This document shows positions 6,926-15,398 of a stretch of 64,000 bases of DNA, one piece after another. The stretch lies in assembly GCF_030733685.1 (NCBI RefSeq), contig NZ_JASHIM010000009.1, positions 62,001 to 126,000 of the forward strand. Direction: 5' to 3'. Numbering within the stretch: position 1 is the first letter of the stretch; each line of letters opens with the position of its first letter. Under the pieces are notes generated by a model. It worked only from the letters and a program-made list of their open reading frames with translations. It did no database searches and was not told where the DNA came from. The DNA comes from Roseovarius sp. MMSF_3281. GTDB taxonomy: Bacteria; Pseudomonadota; Alphaproteobacteria; Rhodobacterales; Rhodobacteraceae. The translations under genes were made by a program, and so were the position numbers.

Positions 6926-8674
6926 TCAGGGCGTTTCCCTCAAACAGTCTTCGAGTACATCACGTTGAACGAGTTCGCCCCGGAAATGGAATTTTTCTGT
7001 TTCAATCTCTTCTCCATCAAAAATCGCGAGAAAGTCTGGATGGGCGTTTTTATCGCCCTGAGACGTTGCCTCATTTTCTGAGGTTTTTGCATGTTGTTCC
7101 ATCGTTTCGAAGATGGCTAGGGCGTCATCAATCTCCCTTTTGCTGGATTTGGGAGGGGGGTCTTGATCTTCTAAAACCTCTATTTGGTCATATGTTGAAT
7201 ACGGTTCATACTGATTCCCAGTTGTCGTGTCGTAGAGAACTACTGTAGCTTCATTGTATTCTTCCGCCCGCGCGACCAGGAATTCGTTGTACTGGTCCGC
7301 GTGCTTGTCAAGAATCTCTCTGTATGAAAGCTTTCTGCGATTACCGTCACTGTCGCGATAGCAGTCGTATAAATCATCTTCAGGGATTGTCGTGAACAGA
7401 TCGTGTAGGGCTTTTGCTTCATATGGCTTTGGAGCGCCTCGCTGCTCCCAACGCTTACAATCCTTGTCCTGATGCTTTCTCAACTCTGCTAGTCGAGACA
7501 AAGACTTCGCGTCGGTTGCCTGTGGATCGTACCCGAACATAACAACCGCTCCTTCAAAAATAGGGCTGACGAATGAGCCAGGGTTCACTCTTCTTATGAG
7601 AATGTTACGTGACAGCTTTCTTGGCTTGCTTGCCAATTTCTTTTTATCTTTCAAGTCTGTTGGGGAGTTTCGATCACCATTTCGAGATGAGTCAACGTCA
7701 CTTTCAATCAGCTCTGAATGCGGGAAAAACAAGGTGGACTTACGAGAACATCTATAAACTCTACCGCCCTTCAAAACTGATTTTAGCCCTTTTTTCTTCA
7801 ATTGCGTTCTGTATTTCTTAAATTCGCCGACTGGCTGCGAGAGTTTCTTTCCCTGTACCTGATGGTGCAGCCAAGCGAGTTCCTCGGGAGAAATCCTGCC
7901 AAGTGTTTCGGCCTTAAAAGGGTAACGAGCAAAGCGTGCCGGGTCTTTGATCACTCCTTCATCTTGCGGCTCAGTGCCAAAGTAACTCTCGGTTCTCGCC
8001 ATGAATTTGTTGTAATCATCTCGCTCTAAATAGGGCATCCGCAGCACTATATTTGCATGAAGGTGGTATTGGCTAAGACCGTTTCGCGGAAATTCAAAGC
8101 CCAAGAAGTCCACTTCGACACCGAACATTTTGCAGATGTATTTCGCCCAATAGTTTAGGCCATCTCGGAACTTAGAATATCGCTGATAAAGGCAATCGCA
8201 GTCGGGCTTTGCAGGATCGTAAGTGATATTGTTCCGCTTACCAGCGGTGATAGTGAAGTACTTGGCGTTGCTGTTCTCTGGTCTCTGAAGCCAACCAATT
8301 AGATCGTATTCAACCTCCCTGCGATTGCTGATGGCCTTTTCCGGCAACACATTTAGGTTCCTCAGCCTACCAATCGGACGCACTTCTTGCGTCACATTCG
8401 TCACCATTACAAGCCCGTGCCAAATCCCATTTTCATCCTGCTTTGCAGGTGTGCCCGCCATGGTGTTCACACCGGCATCTTCGAGCTTACGCACGATTTC
8501 TTGTGTCAGCTCCTTGATACCGCACTTTTTTTGGAAGCTTTTGCGGTAATCTGCCGGTATCGCGCACTTACCAACTATCTCGTTATCAACATCATCAAGA
8601 TGTAAGCCGGGACCATCATCAAGGTACTCAACACTAGAGGGCCACTTATCATTCTTGTTCGCAATCACACTCAT
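6926..8674 (-). CDS. HUH-type replication initiator (rolling-circle Rep-like)
   Basis: 582 aa. Three motifs appear in the right order and spacing for HUH endonucleases: motif 1 YFTITAGKRN (residues 139-148), the metal-binding HUH motif SQYHLHANIVL (H204, H206) and a motif-3-like RYPFKAE with Tyr251 and Lys254. Such proteins nick the replication origin and covalently hold its 5' end through the Tyr. The C-terminal half is charged and poor in recognisable domains. A 240-bp divergent gap upstream is the natural place for an origin. In an integrated element with a tyrosine integrase this suggests a plasmid-like, satellite-like or mobilizable island. I did not identify a relaxase or coupling protein. 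Confidence 0.72.
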   Translation of the reverse strand: MSVIANKNDKWPSSVEYLDDGPGLHLDDVDNEIVGKCAIPADYRKSFQKKCGIKELTQEIVRKLEDAGVNTMAGTPAKQDENGIWHGLVMVTNVTQEVRPIGRLRNLNVLPEKAISNRREVEYDLIGWLQRPENSNAKYFTITAGKRNNITYDPAKPDCDCLYQRYSKFRDGLNYWAKYICKMFGVEVDFLGFEFPRNGLSQYHLHANIVLRMPYLERDDYNKFMARTESYFGTEPQDEGVIKDPARFARYPFKAETLGRISPEELAWLHHQVQGKKLSQPVGEFKKYRTQLKKKGLKSVLKGGRVYRCSRKSTLFFPHSELIESDVDSSRNGDRNSPTDLKDKKKLASKPRKLSRNILIRRVNPGSFVSPIFEGAVVMFGYDPQATDAKSLSRLAELRKHQDKDCKRWEQRGAPKPYEAKALHDLFTTIPEDDLYDCYRDSDGNRRKLSYREILDKHADQYNEFLVARAEEYNEATVVLYDTTTGNQYEPYSTYDQIEVLEDQDPPPKSSKREIDDALAIFETMEQHAKTSENEATSQGDKNAHPDFLAIFDGEEIETEKFHFRGELVQRDVLEDCLRETP

Positions 8675-8913
8675 TGTCGTTCTCCATTTACTTGAGACAA
8701 AGAGCGCGACTTAAACTTTCTATTAACTGTGTTTGTGTTATGTACAGCATACCAATGCGATATGGGGTCGAGGGTGCACGCTCTTGGCCCCTTTATTTTG
8801 GAGACCTGTCATACTTTGTTTAAAACTGAGTAAATCGCCGAGAGCGGTAACGTTTCTTTCACTCGCTCGCATATGTGTACAAGTGAGGCCCCATACCAGT
8901 GAAAGGAAAACGC
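8675..8913. promoter_or_regulatory. Divergent intergenic region, candidate origin and promoters
   Basis: AT-rich gap between the HUH Rep gene (leftward) and two small rightward genes. It contains near-repeats CATACCAATG (8748-8757) and CATACCAGTG (8892-8901). It is the best candidate for a double-strand origin or Rep autoregulatory site, but no nick site can be assigned from sequence alone. Confidence 0.35.
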
Positions 8914-9096
8914 ATGTCAGAAATGCCAAAAGATGAAACGCTCGAAATGAAACGCGCGATGCAGTCTTATTTTCAAGAGCAATATGAACTTCAAAAAGCG
9001 ATCATTGCGCAGCTTCAGACGGTCAAGAAATCACAGAATTTGTTGACGTCGATCTTTGTCGATGCGCGCAAAAACCATGAAGAAGATGCGGGGTGA
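8914..9096 (+). CDS. Small hypothetical protein
   Basis: 60 aa from the ATG at 8914, with GAAAGGAAA just upstream. The protein is helical and charged (EMKRAMQSYFQEQYELQKAI), possibly a coiled coil. It is divergent from the Rep gene and overlaps the next small gene near its stop. No family was recognised. The good ribosome-binding site and coupling favour a real gene. Confidence 0.55.
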   Translation: MSEMPKDETLEMKRAMQSYFQEQYELQKAIIAQLQTVKKSQNLLTSIFVDARKNHEEDAG

Positions 9097-9101
9097 TCTC
9101 G

Positions 9102-9311
9102 ATGCTTTTCAGAATGCTGTTCACATATGGGATTATGCTGAACCGAAAGCTTGCCGGAAAGGGGATTGTGCAGCCGCCGGGTGCCTCGGCGTTTGCTTCT
9201 AAGCGTCGTGACCGCATGGCTGATAGAAAAGTCGCTGCGGCGCTTTGGCGGGCATATGCGATGCGAAATATCGCAAACGCTGATATCGCATTCTATACTG
9301 CAAAAATGTAG
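9102..9311 (+). CDS. Small basic hypothetical protein
   Basis: 69 aa from the ATG at 9102; a GTG at 9093 overlapping the previous stop (GTGA) is an alternative. The N-terminus is hydrophobic (MLFRMLFTYGIML), then the protein is Arg/Lys-rich (SKRRDRMADRKVAAALWRAY). It follows the 60-aa gene directly and ends before a hairpin shared with the integrase. Function unknown. Confidence 0.5.
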   Translation: MLFRMLFTYGIMLNRKLAGKGIVQPPGASAFASKRRDRMADRKVAAALWRAYAMRNIANADIAFYTAKM

Positions 9312-9331
9312 CCTTTTGGGCTGACGATCAG

Positions 9332-9349
9332 AAACCGCCGGGGCGGTTT
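9332..9349. terminator. Hairpin between small genes and integrase
   Basis: AAACCGC and GCGGTTT around a CGGG loop lie between two convergent genes. No long T tract follows on either strand, so it is a modest bidirectional terminator candidate. Confidence 0.5.
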
Positions 9350-9351
9350 GA

Positions 9352-10614
9352 TTACTTGATGATTTCATCAATTCTCTGGGCAACGGCTAGCCGCATTTCA
9401 GCAGTGTCTTTTATATACCGCTGGGTGGTTGTGATGTTTTTGTGCAGCATGATTTTTGATACCTGCGTAATCGATATCCCGGAGTTTACGAGAGTCGATC
9501 CGAAAGTATGCCGGAGCGAATACAATACCAATTCTTCAGTGCCCTCAGTTTCAAAACCTTCTTTGTTTACGTGATACCGAAAGAACTTTAGCGTGCCTTT
9601 TTCAGATATGTGCAAATCCTGAAAATATTGCCGTTTGTCATGTGATCCGAATACGTATTTTGAGTGTGGTGTGTCTTCGTGAGCCGCTCTCATGGTTCTC
9701 AGAACCCCACCTTTGGGGTCAACTTGGATTTCAGCGGTCTTGGCCGTCGATTTTTTATCGGTTTTGTGATTACGAAAGACCACTACCCCTCTTGTCCAAT
9801 CTATAAAATTACCGCTTTCATCGTCTTCCGCTAGTAGCGTTCGAAGCATTGCTGGTCGGACGCCGGTTTTGAGGAGACATAAAACATAACGCGCGTGATT
9901 ATAGTGATTGCTTGAGAAATTACTCAGATCGCTAAAGTATTTGACGAAATCAGATACACCCTTTTCAGTAAGGATCGTAGTACGAAACCGGGATGGATAA
10001 GGTTTGATGCGTTTCACAGGGTTTTTATGAAGTCTGCCTTCATAAACTTCGTTTTCTAATACCGTATTCAGGACCATTCGGAATTTATTAAACTCCGCTG
10101 GCCGATCAGACATTTCATCTCTGATGCGCGCAATTTTTGGAGTGTCTAGATCTTTAGTTCTTAGAAAGTCACCATGGCGTTCAGAAATGTGTTTCCACAT
10201 CCGTTCTCGACTTCTCGCGTGTCGCTCCGTGACGTCCGTGTTCAAAAGAAGTGCGTTTTTCCACGCGGTGAGCAGTAAAGACTGAGTTTGTTCATCTACA
10301 TCTGTTTGTTGCTGTGAGCTATAGGTCTTGAGTGTCTCACAATAGTCTTCTCCTCGGCGTCCGGCGACAATAAAATCGTCTGCCAAGGCACGTGCTTCAA
10401 CGCAAGAATATAAACTCGGTGGGCCGATTTTGTATTGACGCCGCCGCGCCGACCGTCCTGTGCCGACCCTATATTTTACGATCCATTCAACATTCCCTTT
10501 ACTATATACTTTCAATCCAAATCCACTTCGTGTTTCGTCCCAAATGATCCTTGGGTTGCGTGCTTCGAAGTGCTTTTTCGCGAATGCATCAGTGAGTTTT
10601 CTGCGTTCAGTCAT
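9352..10614 (-). CDS. int: Tyrosine recombinase / integrase (P4-like)
   Basis: 420 aa. The N-terminus has the DUF4102-type arm-binding fold (GFGLKVYSKGNVEWIVKYRV). The catalytic domain shows Arg253 in TGVRPAM, a Lys near 284 in NHKTDKKS, LYSLRHTFG with Arg368, His391 in MLHKNITTTQRY, and the nucleophile Tyr400. The usual His of the HxxR box is Tyr365. It sits at the edge between AT-rich accessory DNA and the GC-rich core and reads leftward, so its attachment site should lie just to the right, near the 5' end of ybgC. Confidence 0.95.
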   Translation of the reverse strand: MTERRKLTDAFAKKHFEARNPRIIWDETRSGFGLKVYSKGNVEWIVKYRVGTGRSARRRQYKIGPPSLYSCVEARALADDFIVAGRRGEDYCETLKTYSSQQQTDVDEQTQSLLLTAWKNALLLNTDVTERHARSRERMWKHISERHGDFLRTKDLDTPKIARIRDEMSDRPAEFNKFRMVLNTVLENEVYEGRLHKNPVKRIKPYPSRFRTTILTEKGVSDFVKYFSDLSNFSSNHYNHARYVLCLLKTGVRPAMLRTLLAEDDESGNFIDWTRGVVVFRNHKTDKKSTAKTAEIQVDPKGGVLRTMRAAHEDTPHSKYVFGSHDKRQYFQDLHISEKGTLKFFRYHVNKEGFETEGTEELVLYSLRHTFGSTLVNSGISITQVSKIMLHKNITTTQRYIKDTAEMRLAVAQRIDEIIK

Positions 10615-10666
10615 GTGTGCTATGCGTCGATTTTCGTTGAGAGTTATCTGAGATCTGCATAGCGCT

Positions 10667-10686
10667 TGTGACCACCTGTGACCACC
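10667..10686. repeat. Tandem TGTGACCACC repeat upstream of integrase
   Basis: Two exact head-to-tail copies of the 10-mer TGTGACCACC (10667-10676 and 10677-10686), 53-72 bp upstream of the integrase start. Tandem repeats in this position are typical of arm-type integrase or excisionase binding sites or of an integrase operator. Confidence 0.5.
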
Positions 10687-10753
10687 GGTAGAGTGAAAAA
10701 TGCAAGCTTTCCGAAATGTTTGAAGCCGGAAGGCAATAGGAGATAAGCAGTAA

Positions 10754-11197
10754 ATGTCTAAAAATAAACAGGAAATTAAGAATCTTGCTTCTGATGTGAT
10801 GAGTTCCGCAACACACAGTTTTCCAGTGCGCGTCTATTACGAAGATACCGACATGGCCGGTATCGTCTATTATGCCAATTACCTGAAATACATCGAGCGC
10901 GCGCGCAGTGCATGGGTACGCGAGATGGGCATCGACCAGAACGAGATGCGCGAAAAGGATGGCGTGGTTTTCGCCGTGCGGCGGGTCGAGGCGGATTACC
11001 TGAGTTCGGCCAGGTTCGACGATGAATTGGAAGTTCGGACCACCACGCAGGCGGTAACGGGGGCCCGGTTGGTCATGGACCAGCAGGTGCTGCGCGGCGA
11101 GGAGGTCTTGTTCGCCGCACAGGTGACGATTGTCTGTATCGGCGAGGGCGGGGCGCCCGCGCGCTTGCCCGAGGGGCTGCGCCGCCGTTTGCATTGA
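10754..11197 (+). CDS. ybgC: YbgC-family acyl-CoA thioesterase with an element-derived leader
   Basis: Hotdog-fold thioesterase, normally the first gene of the tol-pal cluster. VYYEDTDMAGIVYYANYLKYIERAR is the family signature. Counting from the ATG at 10799, the active Asp is residue 18 and the length is 132 aa, as in well-studied YbgC proteins, so the native start was probably 10799. However, no ribosome-binding site precedes 10799, while AGGAG lies 11 bases before the ATG at 10754. The first 15 codons (MSKNKQEIKNLASDV) are AT-rich and look like the mobile element, so integration seems to have replaced the native translation start. The product should still be active. Confidence 0.93.
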   Translation: MSKNKQEIKNLASDVMSSATHSFPVRVYYEDTDMAGIVYYANYLKYIERARSAWVREMGIDQNEMREKDGVVFAVRRVEADYLSSARFDDELEVRTTTQAVTGARLVMDQQVLRGEEVLFAAQVTIVCIGEGGAPARLPEGLRRRLH

Positions 11198-11227
11198 AGG
11201 TGCGGGCCACCGCCACAGACCATGCCG

Positions 11228-11938
11228 TTACGTCCAGCCGGCCACTCTCAGGTAGGGGCTGAGATATAGCGACGGTGTGCCGAAATCCCGGATCACCGCC
11301 GATTCAGGGCGGTCGTCGGGCACGATCTGCATCTCGCCCTCAAGCCAGTCGGCGGGCGTGGCGGCGCCGGTTCTGTCGCGAAGTTGCAGGGCCTGAAGGG
11401 TTCTGAGGATTTCCTCGCCGCTGCGGCCGACGAAAATGGGATACTCGAAGGCCATCCGCACCTTCATGGATGGGTCAATCAGAAAACTTTTCCGAATGCT
11501 CCATTCAGTGGATTCTTTTTCGTGCATCATGCCGAACAGCGTGGCCAGTTTCTGGCCGGGGTCGTGGGCGCAGGGGAAGTCTACCTTGACATTGAAAATG
11601 CTATTGATGTCGTCATGCCATCTGGTTTGTTCTTCAAGGGTCGAGCCGGTAAGCGCGAGGTTCTGGACACCGTGCTTTGCCCATTGATCCTGCAGACTGG
11701 CAAAGGAGGCGATTTCGGTGGTGCAGACCGGCGTGAAGGCCGCCGGGTGGCTGAAGAGATGTGTCCATTGGCCTTCGGCCCAATCCCAGAAGCGAAGACG
11801 GCCTTGGGTGGTTTCGACCGTGAAATCGGGGAAGATATCCCCGATCTGGGGCAGCCACTTGACTGTTTTACGCATCTCGCGCGGGATCTTGACGACTTCG
11901 TTTCCCGGCCCGCGGGGGGCAAAGAACTGGATAGACAC
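11228..11938 (-). CDS. 1-Cys peroxiredoxin (Prx6-like)
   Basis: 236 aa from the GTG at 11938. AGGAG stands 8 bases before this GTG but directly abuts the upstream GTG at 11947, so 11938 is preferred. The peroxidatic Cys lies in HPAAFTPVCTTE (residue 72). There is no clear resolving Cys, and the long C-terminal part (residues 150-236) fits the 1-Cys Prx6 group, which reduces peroxides in the cytoplasm. The gene is convergent with ybgC and divergent from the regulator gene to its right. Confidence 0.92.
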   Translation of the reverse strand: MSIQFFAPRGPGNEVVKIPREMRKTVKWLPQIGDIFPDFTVETTQGRLRFWDWAEGQWTHLFSHPAAFTPVCTTEIASFASLQDQWAKHGVQNLALTGSTLEEQTRWHDDINSIFNVKVDFPCAHDPGQKLATLFGMMHEKESTEWSIRKSFLIDPSMKVRMAFEYPIFVGRSGEEILRTLQALQLRDRTGAATPADWLEGEMQIVPDDRPESAVIRDFGTPSLYLSPYLRVAGWT

Positions 11939-12205
11939 GATGCTCACTCCTCTAGCTCAATGATCTAATCGGGGGGTAAAAGGGTGCACCAATCAACAGT
12001 TGAAGTGTTCGCGTCAGATTGTGTCCGAAATTAGGCAGGTTTGTTCAATTTTGTCACTCTGGGTTGTGGTGGTATTCCGGGGGTTGTATGAGCGTTTTGC
12101 CGAACGGTTGATGAAAAATTCATATTTGTTAGCGTGGCTTCAAATCATGCAAACGCTGTCAGGTCCGCCTGTGCAAGTTACCCGATCGCGAAGAAAGACA
12201 GCGAA
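11939..12205. other. Divergent gap between peroxiredoxin and regulator genes
   Basis: A 267-bp AT-richer gap that must hold promoters for both flanking genes. I could not assign a confident -35/-10 pair or operator. The short plus-strand ORF at 12000-12209 is not convincing. Confidence 0.4.
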
Positions 12206-12940
12206 ATGACACTACGAGCCCTTGTTTTGGACGACGACCGCGATACGCGGGCGGCAATTTGCGACCACTTGGTCGAACAGGGGTTCGAGGCGATCGCGGT
12301 ATGCAGCGCGGAGAGCATTCTTGAAACAGTTGAGCAGAGCGGTGTGCATATTTGCGTCATCTCCTCTCGCTGCCAGGGGAAGGATTGCGTTGAGATCGCG
12401 CGCATGCTCAGGCTGCATACGAAAGCGGGCAGCATTGTTCTGGGCGATTCCGACGACGAGCTTGATATCGTCGTGGCCTTGGAAATGGGGGCCGATGATT
12501 ACATGGTGAAACCCATCAGGCCGCGCGAGTTGTCCGCCCGGATGCGTACGATCCTGCGGCGCACCGTGGTTACCCCGGCGAACAACGCGGGCGCCAGACC
12601 CTTGCCGGACCAGTATTTGCGTCGTGTCAACAGGCTTGAAATCTGTTCGGTCCTGCGCAGTGTCAGCGTTGACGGTCAAGTCGTTGAACTGACACCGATG
12701 GAGCTTGACGTGCTGCTGGTTCTGGCGGCTCAGACCAATGTCGTTCTAACGCGTCAACAAATCATCAAGGGCATTCGTGGCGAGGGCTGGACGATGAGTG
12801 AGCGGGCGATCGACCAGATCATAGGACGATTGCGGCAGAAGCTTTTCGGCGGGGATGTCGAGCATCAGCACATCAAGACAGTGCACGGGCGTGGCTACAT
12901 GTTGATAGAAATGCCCGAGGGGCAGGCCGAGTCTGCCTGA
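12206..12940 (+). CDS. OmpR-family regulator with atypical receiver lacking the phosphoacceptor Asp
   Basis: 244 aa from the ATG at 12206 (MTLRALVLDDDRD). An upstream GTG-initiated extension to 12134 is unlikely because the receiver begins exactly here. The receiver keeps D9-D10-D11 and the switch Lys in MVKPIRP, but the phosphoacceptor position reads ICVISSRCQGKD, with Ser53 where Asp is expected. The C-terminal winged helix is complete (VELTPMELDVLLVLA, then ERAIDQIIGRLRQKL and HGRGYML). It probably binds DNA without conventional phosphorylation. No kinase gene is adjacent. It lies between ybgC and tolQ, so it could act on the Tol operon or the peroxiredoxin; this is inference. Confidence 0.88.
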   Translation: MTLRALVLDDDRDTRAAICDHLVEQGFEAIAVCSAESILETVEQSGVHICVISSRCQGKDCVEIARMLRLHTKAGSIVLGDSDDELDIVVALEMGADDYMVKPIRPRELSARMRTILRRTVVTPANNAGARPLPDQYLRRVNRLEICSVLRSVSVDGQVVELTPMELDVLLVLAAQTNVVLTRQQIIKGIRGEGWTMSERAIDQIIGRLRQKLFGGDVEHQHIKTVHGRGYMLIEMPEGQAESA

Positions 12941-13109
12941 CGGCTGAGTGCGCGCTGTGGAGGCGGCGAATATCCGCCTGATCCTGCATTGATCACGCCG
13001 AATTGTGCGACTTGATGCGGTTCTGGTTGGCTTTCCCCTTTAAAATCGGCTAGTTTCATCCTCAATAAGGTCGGAAAACACGGCCAGAGGCGGAAAAAAG
13101 AGCAGGCTT

Positions 13110-13805
13110 ATGGAAGCAGAAACCCTTGCGATGGCGCAGGAGATAGATTTCTCCATGTGGGCGCTATTCGCGCGTGCAACCCTTATTGTAAAACTGGTTA
13201 TGGTGATGCTTATCATCGCGTCGTTCTGGGCGTGGTCGATCATCATTCAAAAGATCATCCTGTATCGCAAGGCGCGACGCGAGGCGGAGGTGTTTGACCG
13301 GCGCTTCTGGTCGGGTGAGCCCTTGGACGAGTTGTTCGAGGAGATCGGACCGGACCCGTCGGGCCAATCCGAGAGGGTCTTTGCCGCCGGTATGATGGAA
13401 TGGCGCAGGTCGCATCGCAACGACGGCGGGTTGATCGCCGGGGCCACGGCGCGGATCGACCGGAGCATGGATGTGGCGATTGCCAAGGAGGCCGAGAACC
13501 TGCAAAGCGGATTGTCGGTGCTGGCGACTGTCGGCTCAACCGCGCCTTTCGTCGGGCTGTTCGGCACGGTCTGGGGCATCATGAACGCCTTCATCGAGAT
13601 CGCCGAGCAGCAGAACACCAATTTGGCGGTTGTGGCGCCCGGCATTGCCGAGGCGCTTTTGGCGACGGGCCTTGGCCTGTTGGCGGCCATTCCGGCGGTG
13701 ATTTTCTATAACAAGCTGAGTGCCGATAGCGATCGGATCGTGGCCGGTTACGAAGCCTTTGCCGATGAGTTCGCGACCATCCTCAGCCGTCAGTTGGATA
13801 GCTGA
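13110..13805 (+). CDS. tolQ: Tol-Pal system proton channel subunit TolQ
   Basis: 231 aa inner-membrane protein of the MotA/TolQ/ExbB family. It has a first membrane helix near residues 20-45 (VKLVMVMLIIASFWAWSII) and two more in the C-terminal half (GLSVLATVGSTAPFVGLFGTV and ALLATGLGLLAAIPAVIFYN). With TolR it uses proton flow to energise TolA for outer-membrane constriction during division. tolR starts 3 bp after its stop. An internal ATG at codon 8 is a possible alternative start. Confidence 0.97.
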   Translation: MEAETLAMAQEIDFSMWALFARATLIVKLVMVMLIIASFWAWSIIIQKIILYRKARREAEVFDRRFWSGEPLDELFEEIGPDPSGQSERVFAAGMMEWRRSHRNDGGLIAGATARIDRSMDVAIAKEAENLQSGLSVLATVGSTAPFVGLFGTVWGIMNAFIEIAEQQNTNLAVVAPGIAEALLATGLGLLAAIPAVIFYNKLSADSDRIVAGYEAFADEFATILSRQLDS

Positions 13806-13808
13806 GCG

Positions 13809-14285
13809 ATGGGGGCCGGTGTCGTTCAGAAATCCGACGGTGGCAGCGGGCGGAGGCGGCGTGGGCGCGGGCGGTCGCGTCCCATGGCCGAGATCAACGT
13901 CACGCCTTTTGTCGACGTGATGCTTGTGCTGCTGATCATCTTCATGGTGGCGGCCCCCCTGATGACGGTGGGCGTGCCTGTGGAACTGCCCAAGACGGCG
14001 GCCAATGCCCTGCCGGGGGAAGAAGAAGAGCCGTTGACCGTCACTGTGACCGGCGAGGGCGTGGTAATGATCCAGACCAGCGAAGTGGCGCGCGAGGAAC
14101 TGGTGGCCAAGCTGCGGGCGATTGCCACCGAGCGCGACAGCACGCGGGTTTACCTGCGCGCCGATGGGGCGGTGCCCTATTCGGATGTGATGCAGGTGAT
14201 GGGCGCGCTGAACCGGGGCGGTTTTGGCAATATCGGGCTTGTTACCGATACTGGCGGGCCGCGTCTTGATGAGCAGGACGGCTAG
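13809..14285 (+). CDS. tolR: Tol-Pal system protein TolR
   Basis: 158 aa ExbD/TolR protein. After a basic N-terminus (GGSGRRRRGRGRSRP), MAEINVTPFVDVMLVLLIIF is the family signature, with the membrane Asp that takes part in proton transfer. The periplasmic domain follows (VYLRADGAVPYSDVMQVMGAL). The N-terminal basic stretch is longer than in E. coli. It sits between tolQ and tolA. Confidence 0.96.
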   Translation: MGAGVVQKSDGGSGRRRRGRGRSRPMAEINVTPFVDVMLVLLIIFMVAAPLMTVGVPVELPKTAANALPGEEEEPLTVTVTGEGVVMIQTSEVAREELVAKLRAIATERDSTRVYLRADGAVPYSDVMQVMGALNRGGFGNIGLVTDTGGPRLDEQDG

Positions 14286-14294
14286 GGGACGGCT

Positions 14295-15398
14295 TTGAAC
14301 ACCGGACAGGTCATATCCGGGGCGGGCCATCTGGGCCTGATTGCCTTTGCCCTGTTCGGCGGTGCGTTCCAGTCGGAGCCGCTGCCGTTCGAGGTGACGG
14401 AAGTGACCGCGATTTCATCCGAGGATTTCGCGGCCCTGACCCAGGGGGAAAGCACCCCCGAGGCGGTGGCCAACGTGGACACGCCCGAACCGCCGCAGGA
14501 AGGCGAGGCCCCGGCGCTGACCAGCGAGGCCGATACGCCGCCCGAACGCAGTGAGCCGGAGGCGGCCGAGACCCCGCCGCCCGACGAGGTGCCCGAGCCG
14601 GTGGAGCCCGCGCCGCAAGCCGAGGTGAGCGATGAGCCGCCCGTGATGGAAATTCCGCAGGAGGACACGGCGCTTCTGGTGCCCGAGGAATCGACCCGGC
14701 CGCAGGCGCGGCCCGCGCCGCGTGTGGCCCCCGACCCGGTGGTCCAGCCCGAGCCGGATGTGCAGATCGACGAGGTGGAGCGCGAGGAAGTGGCCCCCAG
14801 CGAAGAGCCTGCCGATGTGGTCGAGGAGGAATCCGAGGCGACATCGCCCGAGGAGGCGACCACGGAAATCGTGACCGAGGCGGAAGAAAACGATGTAAGC
14901 AACGCCGCCCCGGCACAGTCGGTCAGGCCGCGGAGTCGGCCATCGCGCCCTGAACCTGCGGAAACAGAAACCGCCGAGCCAGCCGCGCCCGAGACCGACA
15001 ACAGCGCGGTGAACGATGCGCTGGCCGAGGCGCTGGGCCAAAGCGGAACCAGCAGCAATGAGGCCCCGCAAGGTCCGCCGCTGACAGCGGGTGAAAAGGA
15101 CGCGCTGCGCGTGGCGGTGCAAAATTGCTGGAACGTGGGGTCCTTGAGTTCCGAGGCGCTGCGCACCACGGTGATTATTGGCGTCGAGATGGCCGAGAAC
15201 GGCAAGCCCGTGACCAGTTCAATCGAGATGCTGAGTGCGTCCGGCGGGAGCGGCGCGGCGGCGCAACAGGCCTTCGAGGCCGCGCGCCGGGCAATTATCC
15301 GCTGTGGATCGGGCGGTTTCGATTTGCCGGTCGAGAAATACGATCATTGGCGTGATATTGAAATGACATTCAATCCGGAGAGGATGAGGATCAAATGA
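14295..15398 (+). CDS. tolA: TolA-like periplasm-spanning protein
   Basis: 367 aa, TTG start with AGGGGA upstream. An N-terminal hydrophobic segment anchors it in the inner membrane. Residues 55-260 are an extended Pro/Glu/Ala-rich linker (repeated [16 protein letters not shown] and RPQARPAPR type sequence) in place of the Ala-rich helix of E. coli TolA. The C-terminal 100 residues ([22 protein letters not shown] onward) form the TolA/TonB-type domain that contacts TolB and Pal. Its stop overlaps the tolB start (ATGA). Assignment rests on the C-terminal domain and gene order. Confidence 0.9.
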   Translation: MNTGQVISGAGHLGLIAFALFGGAFQSEPLPFEVTEVTAISSEDFAALTQGESTPEAVANVDTPEPPQEGEAPALTSEADTPPERSEPEAAETPPPDEVPEPVEPAPQAEVSDEPPVMEIPQEDTALLVPEESTRPQARPAPRVAPDPVVQPEPDVQIDEVEREEVAPSEEPADVVEEESEATSPEEATTEIVTEAEENDVSNAAPAQSVRPRSRPSRPEPAETETAEPAAPETDNSAVNDALAEALGQSGTSSNEAPQGPPLTAGEKDALRVAVQNCWNVGSLSSEALRTTVIIGVEMAENGKPVTSSIEMLSASGGSGAAAQQAFEAARRAIIRCGSGGFDLPVEKYDHWRDIEMTFNPERMRIK

